13,218 bases of DNA from Bacteroidota bacterium (GTDB lineage: Bacteria; Bacteroidota; Bacteroidia; Flavobacteriales; Flavobacteriaceae): contig JAEZGB010000006.1 in assembly GCA_023437485.1 (NCBI GenBank), forward strand, positions 1 through 13,218, read 5' to 3'. A program made the position numbers and the translations under genes. Below, piece by piece: positions 7,645-13,218 of this stretch. Below the pieces are notes generated by a model, which saw only the letters and a program-made list of their open reading frames with translations, was not told the origin of the DNA and did not search any database. The first letter of the stretch is position 1; each line of letters starts with the position of its first letter.

Positions 7645-7677
7645 AGACCTCAAAGGTTTTCAAAACCTTTGAGGTCT
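7645..7677. repeat. 33-bp perfect palindrome (REP-like intergenic element)
   Basis: AGACCTCAAAGGTTTT (7645-7660), a single central C (7661) and AAAACCTTTGAGGTCT (7662-7677) are exact reverse complements with 16-bp arms. It lies 70 bp downstream of a good terminator and has no T tract of its own, so it is not needed to end the upstream gene. Similar AGACCT...AGGTCT palindromes are, from memory, dispersed in flavobacterial intergenic DNA; copy number here cannot be checked from one window. Confidence 0.85.
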
Positions 7678-7732
7678 AAGTTACCTCCGATCTTTCAGCT
7701 TTATTAACGGCAAAACCGCATTCCTTGTTAAT

Positions 7733-7833
7733 AGTCGAAAGTCAAAAGTCGACCCGAGCCCGAAGGGCGAACGGTACGGAGCGATAGCGAAGTAAAAGTC
7801 GAAAGTCAAAAGTCAAAAGTCAAAAGTCGAAAG
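7733..7833. repeat. Split tandem array of the 7-bp unit (A/G)AAAGTC
   Basis: Block one (7733-7752) is AGTC, then GAAAGTC, AAAAGTC and GA. Block two (7794-7833) is AAAAGTC, GAAAGTC, three AAAAGTC and GAAAG. Between them (7753-7793) is a 41-bp GC-richer insert with a small GCCC-GAA-GGGC hairpin (7758-7768). The 7-bp period does not keep a reading frame and no coding is supported. The units are directly repeated without unique spacers, so this is not a CRISPR array. Confidence 0.85.
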
Positions 7834-7895
7834 ATTCTACAGAATAGAGATTTTTAAATGTCAGGAATGAGCGTTAACTAATAGGACTCTCATGC

Positions 7896-7927
7896 AAAAA
7901 AAAATCCCGCCATTCAGCGGGATTTTT
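7896..7927 (-). terminator. Rho-independent terminator of the adhesin/SprF-like/OmpA operon
   Basis: AAAAATCCCGC (7900-7910), loop CATTCA and GCGGGATTTTT (7917-7927) form an 11-bp perfect stem starting 1 bp beyond the OmpA-family stop codon. On the minus strand it is followed by a nine-base U run (7896-7904). The plus-strand side also has five T, so it may work weakly in both directions. Confidence 0.92.
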
Positions 7928-7928
7928 A

Positions 7929-9872
7929 TTATAGTTTAGTGATAATAAATTCACTTCGTCTGTTAAGCTGGTGCTCTTCTTCGCTGCATTTCACGCCATC
8001 GGAACACTTGTTAACCAATCTGGTCTCGCCGTAACCGCGGCCCACAAGCCTTGAGCGGTCAACACCGTTCTTGACCAGCCAGTCGATGGTGGATTTTGCG
8101 CGGCGGTCTGAGAGGCGCTCGTTGTACTTATGGCTTGCGCGGCTGTCAGTATGCGCGCGGATATCAAGCTCCATAGCCGGATATTGTTCAAGAACATCCA
8201 GGATTTTTTCAAGTTCCAGCGCAGCATCGGGCCTGATGTTCCACTTGTCCAGGTCAAAATAGATTTCCTTTATGCCAAACGCCTTTGCTAGGTCATCTCC
8301 CACGGTAACGGGTTTGACCTTCTTGTCAAGCGGGATCGGCAGTTCGGTCTTGCCGGAAGTATCGCCAATCTTGATCTTTTGTTCGTTTGTTTCATAACCT
8401 TCGTGTTCGCCGCGAACATAGTAATTCGTATCGCACTCCACCTCAAATTCATAATAGCCTTTATCATCGGCAACAACCTCGGCAATCTTGTTGAACTTGT
8501 CATCCATGAGCGTAACCTTGGCACCCGGAAGGATTTCACCTGTTTCGCGATCGGTCACGATTCCGTGAAGCAACTGCTCACAGATAAGTTTTCGCGTTTC
8601 CAAAAAGCGGTAGATGTCATCATAGCCTTTGCCGCCTTCGCGGTTTGACGATAGGAATCCCTTGCGGGTAGTGGTGTCAATAAAGTAGGCAAAATCATCC
8701 TGCTTGGAATTTGCCGGCTCGCCAATGTTGATAGGAGCCTTGAAGCTTCCGTCGTCATTGATGCGGGCCATAAAAATGTCCAGACCTCCAAGTCCCGGAT
8801 GGCCGTCAGTTGCAAAATACAATTCGTTTTCATCGGTAACAAACGGGAACGTTTCCTTGCCTTCGGTGTTGATCACCTCGCCCAGGTTAACCGGGGTGCC
8901 GTATGTGTCACCTGTGATAGATACCTTCCACAAATCTGACTGCCCTTTGGTACCCGGCATGTCTGAAGCAAAGTAAAGTATGCTGCCGTCGGGGCTCAGG
9001 GCAGGGTGGGCGGTACTGTAATTGTCGCTGTTGAAAGGTAATTCCTTAACATCGCCCCACTCGGTGGTGTCCTTTACTTTGATCAGGGAAGCCTTATAGA
9101 TTTTCACAAGCGTGATCCGCTCGCCGTTTTTACCGCGTTTGCCGTCCAGAAAATTATTGCGGGTAAAGTACATGGTTTTGCCATCTTTTGTAAAAACTGC
9201 CGAGGCCTCATTGAACTTTGAATTTACTTTTTTGGCAAATTTGTTAACGGTGCCAAGTGAATCGCCCTGAACATCGGCCGAGTAGAAGTTGGTAAAATAT
9301 TGCCCGGTCCAGGAGTGCTTGCGTTTTGCAAGGCTTCCGGTATCGCGGGCCGATGTAAAAACCAGTTGGTTTCCCAGCATCGCCGCGCCGTAATCGGAAT
9401 ACTCCGAGTTGATTCCAGCATCGCCAATTTCATATCTTCCGGAATTGATCCGGATCTTTTCCATGTAATCGGTATTGTCCTTAAAGTTTTTTCCCCGAAG
9501 GTCCTCGGCAACCTTTTGGTTGAATGATGTCATCATGGCGTCGGCCCTGGTATAATCTCCGATCCCTTTAAGAGCTTGCGAGTAACGGTAAAAGTATTCC
9601 GCTTCCACATCCTGGGTCATCGCGAAGAGTTCCCCATACCATTTGGCGGCATTGGGCAAATCACCGTTAAAGTAATACGAATTCCCAAGCTTCTGGAACA
9701 TATCGGCCGATTTATAGCCTTTTTCGGCAATCCTTTCATAGGTTTTGATTGCATCTATAAAGGCATACCGCTCGTATTGCTTATCACCTTTGGCCTCGGC
9801 CACGCGTTGCGCGAATCCTGTCAGGGACATGGCCGAAAAAAGGAGAATATAAACTATTGCTTTACTTTTCAT
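7929..9872 (-). CDS. OmpA-family protein with TPR, PD40 propeller and carboxypeptidase-regulatory-like domain
   Basis: A 647-residue protein. The signal peptide ends in TGFAQ, cleaved near residue 21, with no lipobox Cys. Helical TPR-like repeats (about 30-120) are followed by a PD40/WD40-like propeller (about 155-425), with blades such as AHPALSPDGSILYFASD and TFPFVTDENELYFATDG. Next is a carboxypeptidase-regulatory-like Ig fold (about 434-505). A C-terminal OmpA domain (about 535-647) carries AHTDSR with Asp576 and NERLSDRRAKS with Arg591, the residues expected to hold diaminopimelate of peptidoglycan. The domain order is that of the T9SS component PorE, but PorE is described as a lipoprotein, so this is more likely a paralogue. 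It begins 12 bp after the SprF-like stop and is followed by a terminator, so it is the last gene of the operon. Likely role: periplasmic anchor linking the outer-membrane partner to the cell wall (inference). Confidence 0.93.
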   Translation of the reverse strand: MKSKAIVYILLFSAMSLTGFAQRVAEAKGDKQYERYAFIDAIKTYERIAEKGYKSADMFQKLGNSYYFNGDLPNAAKWYGELFAMTQDVEAEYFYRYSQALKGIGDYTRADAMMTSFNQKVAEDLRGKNFKDNTDYMEKIRINSGRYEIGDAGINSEYSDYGAAMLGNQLVFTSARDTGSLAKRKHSWTGQYFTNFYSADVQGDSLGTVNKFAKKVNSKFNEASAVFTKDGKTMYFTRNNFLDGKRGKNGERITLVKIYKASLIKVKDTTEWGDVKELPFNSDNYSTAHPALSPDGSILYFASDMPGTKGQSDLWKVSITGDTYGTPVNLGEVINTEGKETFPFVTDENELYFATDGHPGLGGLDIFMARINDDGSFKAPINIGEPANSKQDDFAYFIDTTTRKGFLSSNREGGKGYDDIYRFLETRKLICEQLLHGIVTDRETGEILPGAKVTLMDDKFNKIAEVVADDKGYYEFEVECDTNYYVRGEHEGYETNEQKIKIGDTSGKTELPIPLDKKVKPVTVGDDLAKAFGIKEIYFDLDKWNIRPDAALELEKILDVLEQYPAMELDIRAHTDSRASHKYNERLSDRRAKSTIDWLVKNGVDRSRLVGRGYGETRLVNKCSDGVKCSEEEHQLNRRSEFIITKL

Positions 9873-9884
9873 GGTGTTATGGTA

Positions 9885-10796
9885 TTAGAAGAATCTTGGG
9901 GTTGTTATACGGTCAAAGTTATTGAATAGTTCATACCGCAAAAATAGTTCGTGCGATCCGGAATTGTAATTGCGCAACCTTGTGGTTTCAAGATCATAAC
10001 CATATCCCAGGAAAAGGCCGTCGGTAATCTGAAAGCCCGCCATTCCTGAAACGGCTGCATCCCAGCGATAGGCCGCTCCCAATACGAACTTGTCCATGAT
10101 CAGGAAGTTTCCGGAAACATCAACCTGCAATGGTGCGCCTTTCACCATTTTGGTAAGCAATGCCGGTTTGAATTTCAAACTGGGGCTCATGTCAAACACA
10201 TAACCGGTGATAAAGTAAAAATTTAGACGCTCCTGGTTCACCGCAAAATCATTGTCGCTGTACTGAGTGGTTTCCAGGAAAGCAGGAACTGAGATCCCGG
10301 CGTAGAACTTATCTGAGTGGAGGTAAATCCCCGCTCCGATATTGGGCGAGAAGTCATTGTCCACATTGGCCAGATGGTCATCGGCAGGGTTTTCAGGATT
10401 GAGCATGCTCCGATCCAGGTTAAAAAGGTTTGCCGAAGCCTTGATCCCGAAGGAAAGCTTGAAAGTTTCCGACGTAGGGACGGTATAGGAGATATCGGCT
10501 GAAATATTGGTTTCCTTGGTCGGCCCGATTTTATCGCTGATAAAGGACAATCCCGCGCCAACCCGTGAGTTATTGAAAGGCGTGTGGATTGATGCAGCGT
10601 TGGTTACCGGAGCGCCGTCCAGGCCTACCCACTGGGTCCGATGTAACCCAAAGATACTCATCGCCCCCCGGGACCCTGCATAGGCCGGATTTATGTTGAT
10701 GGTATTGTACATGTACTGGGTAAACTGAGCATCCTGCTGCGCAAACCCCGCCATGCCCGTAAGCATCAAAACGAAAATTAGTAATCGTGTTCTCAT
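9885..10796 (-). CDS. PorP/SprF family type IX secretion membrane protein
   Basis: A 303-residue protein. The signal peptide MRTRLLIFVLMLTGMAGFAQ is cleaved after Ala19. The mature N terminus has QFTQYMYNTININPAYAGSR (24-43) and then HRTQWVGLDGAP, the hallmark of the PorP/SprF family. The rest alternates amphipathic beta strands and turns, as in an outer-membrane barrel, and the protein ends in PRFF. In Flavobacterium johnsoniae, SprF is needed for surface display of the adhesin SprB, and proteins with type B sorting domains generally pair with SprF-like proteins. Here the gene lies 56 bp downstream of exactly such an adhesin and 12 bp upstream of an OmpA-family gene. A partner role for that adhesin is therefore likely, while the core secretion PorP is probably elsewhere. 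The length is normal and no defects are seen. Confidence 0.94.
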   Translation of the reverse strand: MRTRLLIFVLMLTGMAGFAQQDAQFTQYMYNTININPAYAGSRGAMSIFGLHRTQWVGLDGAPVTNAASIHTPFNNSRVGAGLSFISDKIGPTKETNISADISYTVPTSETFKLSFGIKASANLFNLDRSMLNPENPADDHLANVDNDFSPNIGAGIYLHSDKFYAGISVPAFLETTQYSDNDFAVNQERLNFYFITGYVFDMSPSLKFKPALLTKMVKGAPLQVDVSGNFLIMDKFVLGAAYRWDAAVSGMAGFQITDGLFLGYGYDLETTRLRNYNSGSHELFLRYELFNNFDRITTPRFF

Positions 10797-10814
10797 TAGT
10801 TTCTGGTTTTTATA

Positions 10815-10837
10815 CCTGGGGGCGGCAAACCCCCAGG
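10815..10837 (-). promoter_or_regulatory. Intercistronic hairpin between the adhesin and SprF-like genes
   Basis: CCTGGGGG (10815-10822) and CCCCCAGG (10830-10837) are perfect 8-bp inverted arms around a 7-nt loop, in the 56-bp gap between the adhesin stop and the SprF-like start. On the transcribed strand the next bases are TATAAAAACC, not a U run, so it is not a standard terminator. It may stabilise or process the mRNA and set the ratio of the two products (inference). Confidence 0.6.
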
Positions 10838-10852
10838 AGTTAGATTTGAGTG

Positions 10853-11161
10853 TTATCTTGAAAGGTACAAATATCCGTCTTTTTGAATGGTCTGGCCTTC
10901 AGTGGTTGTGTACTGGAGGGTGTAGAAGTAGGTGCCGGTAGGTAGTTCGGCGCCTTTGTTCACGGTTGCCCTTCCTTCTGAAATTCCTTTGAACGAATTC
11001 AGAGCGTTGTCATATTGTTCAGTATCGTAAACCAGCACGCCCCAACGGTTGTATATCTCAACCCGGTTGGTCGGGTAGCAGTCAAACTGCTCAAGGTTGG
11101 CGATGGCAAAATGCTCATTGATACCGTCATTATTTGGCGAGAACGCGTTGTGGACGGTGAT
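10853..11161 (-). other. Type B T9SS sorting domain (gliding motility-associated C-terminal domain)
   Basis: The last 102 residues of the adhesin form a small beta domain opening with HNAFSPNNDGINEHF. It has the NRWGVLVYDT core and a TGTYFYTLQY strand, and ends in DGYLYLSR. This is the type B class of T9SS signal, distinct from the type A tail of the delta-60 protein at 6128-7480. Confidence 0.9.
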
Positions 11162-13218
11162 GCTTCCGCAAGCCAATGGGAAACAGTCGTCGTTCACTGT
11201 CATATCAATGTTGATGTTTCGCGGACATGTGCCGTTCAATTGGTATTGCAGCGTATACGTTCCGGTCGCCAATCCAAACGGTGAGAAAACCGCACCTTCA
11301 AGGACACCTGATCCGTCAAGGTCAACCCAAACACCATCGGCAGGAGTGCCATCGGGCAACAGGGTATTCAAATCGATTGTCGAAGTATCTTCATTACAGG
11401 ATTCGGCTGCAATTTCAGTAACTGCGTCTGAAATCGAAACGTAAACCTCCTGGGTGAATACCGATTGGTTACCACATGAGTCTGATACGGTCCAGGTCCT
11501 GATCAGGCTGTAAGAGTCCACGGTCTCGTCGGCCATTTGCTCGGTAAAGGTCACTTCGCCCACGGTTGAACAATTGTCAATGAAAGACAACTGTGGAATT
11601 ACCGGGATCAATGCGCAGGTCGCGGTTACAGGTGAGTCAAGCACACCGTCAATGGTCGGGCCTTCAGTATCTATAACGGTCAGCACCTGTACAGCAGATG
11701 TCGCGTTTCCGCACGCATCAGTGGCAATCCAGGTCCGGGTAATGGTGTAATTGCCTTCACAGTCGCCAGCAGCCATTTCCTCGGTCATTTCCACGGTCGC
11801 CGTTGAGCAATTGTCAGTTGCGGTGAGTACCGCCGCAGTTGGGATTTCATCACAGGAAACCGTAGTGTCGGCTGGCGCAGCCATGTCAAATGCAGGCGCA
11901 TCCTGATCCAAAACGGTAATCTGTTGTGAGGTAGTGGCAATGTTACCACAGGCGTCGGTAGCGGTCCAGGTACGGGTCAACGTATAGGAACCGGCACAGT
12001 CACCATCTATGGTTGATTCGGAAACTACCACTTCCACCATTTCTCCGCAGTTGTCGGTCGCGGTCAGGGTTTCAGCCGCCGGAACATCAGAGCAGGTCAC
12101 GCTAATATCGGCAGGCGCCGCACTGTCAAACACAGGAGCAACATTGTCATTGATGGTAATGGTCTGGGATACTGACGAAGTATTTCCGCAAGCATCGGTA
12201 AAGGTCCATGTACGGGTCGTGACCGACGAATTTGCACAAGATCCCGGAACGGTGCTGTCAACACCTTCAACAGTGATTTCATCGCCGCAATTGTCTATGG
12301 CGGTCAATGACACCATGGCAGGAAGGTCGCCTGCGCATACTGATGTGATATCAGCAGGAGCTTCGGGAACAACAGGAGGGATATTGTCATTGATGGTGAT
12401 ATTCTGTGATACCGACGAGGTGTTTCCGCAAGCATCGGTAAAGGTCCAGCTGCGAACGATGGTGAACGAACCGGCGCACTCACCGGCAGTGGTCACATCA
12501 ACGCCTTCCACAGTGATCTGTTCACCACAATTGTCAGTGGCGGTAAGTGAAACCATTGCAGGGACTTCCGAAATACAAGCCGCGGTCACGTCAGCAGGAG
12601 CGGCAGGAGCCACAGGCGCGATATCGTCGATTACATTAATAGTTTGCGATACCGAAGACGAGTTTCCACAAGCATCGGTAAAGGTCCAGGTGCGAACGAT
12701 GGTGAACGAACCGGCGCACTCACCGGCAGTGGTCACATCAACACCTTCCACGGTAATCTGGTCGCCGCAGTTGTCAGTGGCGGTGAGCGAAACCATCGCA
12801 GGAACCTCAGAGGCGCAAGCCACGGTCACGGTTGCCGGTGCGGCCGGGGCCACAGGCGCGATATCGTCGTTTACGGTGATGTTCTGTGAAACCGATGATG
12901 AGTTTCCGCAAGCATCGGTGAATGTCCAGGTACGAACGATGGTGTAAGAGTTGGCACACTCACCCGGAGTGATGGTGTCCTCGCCTTGGGCCGAAACCTC
13001 GCCCGAACAATTATCGGTAGCAGTCAGACTGATGGTTGCAGGAACCTCGGATGCGCAAGCCACAGAAACGGCAGCCGGAGCCTCAGGGGCAACCGGAGCG
13101 GTCACGTCCTGAACGGTAAAGGTAGCCGAAGTAGTCGCGGTGTTTCCGCAGGCATCGGTAGCCGTAAAGGTAACGGTCACCGCAGCCGAACAATCTGACG
13201 ACATGGCGTCAAAATCAT
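10853..13218 (-). CDS. Giant Ig/HYR-like repeat adhesin with type B (gliding motility-associated) C-terminal domain, 5' end off window
   Basis: The frame is open through the window edge (DFDAMSSDC...), so the Met at 13204 is internal and at least 787 residues are visible. After the end of one unit come seven tandem repeats of 79-80 residues. Each has TATDNC, a third Cys, an RTWTFTDACGN-type block and a closing IxDxxAP strand. Six have four Cys, probably two disulfides; the last has three. A linker (about 11428-11160) precedes the C-terminal domain with NAFSPNNDGINEHF, VEIYNRWGVLVYDT and LPTGTYFYTLQY, the CHU_C/type B T9SS signal. The protein is therefore exported by the T9SS and probably displayed on the surface, like SprB. 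The downstream SprF-like gene is the expected partner. Adhesin or motility function is inferred; the binding domain, if any, would be upstream of the window. Confidence 0.94.
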   Translation of the reverse strand, partial: DFDAMSSDCSAAVTVTFTATDACGNTATTSATFTVQDVTAPVAPEAPAAVSVACASEVPATISLTATDNCSGEVSAQGEDTITPGECANSYTIVRTWTFTDACGNSSSVSQNITVNDDIAPVAPAAPATVTVACASEVPAMVSLTATDNCGDQITVEGVDVTTAGECAGSFTIVRTWTFTDACGNSSSVSQTINVIDDIAPVAPAAPADVTAACISEVPAMVSLTATDNCGEQITVEGVDVTTAGECAGSFTIVRSWTFTDACGNTSSVSQNITINDNIPPVVPEAPADITSVCAGDLPAMVSLTAIDNCGDEITVEGVDSTVPGSCANSSVTTRTWTFTDACGNTSSVSQTITINDNVAPVFDSAAPADISVTCSDVPAAETLTATDNCGEMVEVVVSESTIDGDCAGSYTLTRTWTATDACGNIATTSQQITVLDQDAPAFDMAAPADTTVSCDEIPTAAVLTATDNCSTATVEMTEEMAAGDCEGNYTITRTWIATDACGNATSAVQVLTVIDTEGPTIDGVLDSPVTATCALIPVIPQLSFIDNCSTVGEVTFTEQMADETVDSYSLIRTWTVSDSCGNQSVFTQEVYVSISDAVTEIAAESCNEDTSTIDLNTLLPDGTPADGVWVDLDGSGVLEGAVFSPFGLATGTYTLQYQLNGTCPRNINIDMTVNDDCFPLACGSITVHNAFSPNNDGINEHFAIANLEQFDCYPTNRVEIYNRWGVLVYDTEQYDNALNSFKGISEGRATVNKGAELPTGTYFYTLQYTTTEGQTIQKDGYLYLSR
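11429..13102 (-). repeat. Seven tandem repeats of about 240 bp inside the adhesin gene
   Basis: Units, 5' to 3' on the minus strand: 13102-12863, 12862-12623, 12622-12383, 12382-12143, 12142-11903 (each 240 bp), 11902-11666 and 11665-11429 (each 237 bp). Units two and three are closest, differing at roughly 11 of 80 residues and sharing an exact 52-bp block (12451-12502 equals 12691-12742). Divergence rises toward the C-terminal end. The period is an exact multiple of three, so gain or loss of a unit keeps the frame. Confidence 0.92.

Larger units (their letters stand above)
7573..7895. other. Non-coding repeat-bearing gap between convergent genes
   Basis: About 320 bp between the plus-strand terminator at 7547-7572 and the minus-strand terminator at 7896-7927. 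It has no supported gene on either strand. It holds the 33-bp palindrome (7645-7677), two heptamer repeat blocks (7733-7752 and 7794-7833), the GC-richer insert between them, and a small ATTCT/AGAAT hairpin near 7835-7846. This looks like a landing zone for dispersed intergenic repeats rather than a regulatory region for the flanking genes, since both genes end here. Confidence 0.6.

Noticed and set aside
7733..7833. CRISPR array
   Set aside because: The units are 7 bp, directly abutting and without unique spacers. There are no cas genes.
10815..10837. Rho-independent terminator after the adhesin gene
   Set aside because: No U run follows on the transcribed strand, and the next gene starts only 18 bp further on in the same operon.
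12009..12947. A 312-codon plus-strand open frame opposite the adhesin repeats
   Set aside because: It is antisense to the tandem repeats and open only because each 240-bp unit repeats the same stop-free antisense pattern. It is low-complexity Ser/Thr/Val-rich and has no start context or family motif.
13202..13204. Start codon of the adhesin at 13204
   Set aside because: The frame continues open to the window edge with repeat-like residues, so this Met is internal and the gene is truncated by the window.

Overview
The window reads as chromosomal DNA of a gliding-type Bacteroidetes bacterium, most likely a Flavobacteriaceae member. The evidence is a type IX secretion (T9SS) gene set with both type A and type B C-terminal sorting domains, a PorP/SprF-family protein, a TAnnTTTG-type promoter box, no clear Shine-Dalgarno sequences, and AT-rich intergenic DNA carrying flavobacterial-style palindromes and AAAAGTC heptamer repeats. 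Base composition of the genes is fairly balanced for this group.

Left part (1-3014, all minus strand): the 5' two-thirds of the N-terminal domain of an L-serine dehydratase (sdaA, cut by the window edge), then a two-gene unit of a small Gmad2-domain lipoprotein and a NIT-like sensor histidine kinase separated by 6 bp. No response regulator is visible nearby.

Centre (2967-7572): a divergent intergenic region leads into a full-length, apparently monocistronic dnaK (plus) that ends in a strong terminator. Its upstream DNA carries a sigma-54-like -24/-12 element and an inverted repeat, the most interesting regulatory signal in the window. Next come two independent surface or secreted protein genes on the plus strand: a CAP-domain lipoprotein, preceded by a long leader with a direct repeat, and a seven-repeat delta-60 beta-propeller protein with a T9SS type A sorting domain. 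Each is followed by its own hairpin terminator.

Between the convergent genes (7573-7895) lies a non-coding stretch with a 33-bp perfect palindrome and two blocks of 7-bp tandem repeats split by a GC-richer insert.

Right part (7929-13218, minus strand, transcribed right to left): a three-gene cassette. It consists of a giant repeat adhesin with a type B (gliding-motility-associated) C-terminal domain (5' end outside the window), a PorP/SprF-like outer-membrane partner, and an OmpA-family protein with TPR, PD40, carboxypeptidase-regulatory-like and OmpA domains, closed by a terminator. By analogy with SprB/SprF, the SprF-like protein probably serves export or surface attachment of the adhesin, and the OmpA-family protein probably anchors the assembly to peptidoglycan. 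The adhesin's tail is seven Cys-patterned Ig/HYR-like repeats of about 240 bp each, two of which share a 52-bp identical block. I found no phage, CRISPR, toxin-antitoxin or IS genes.
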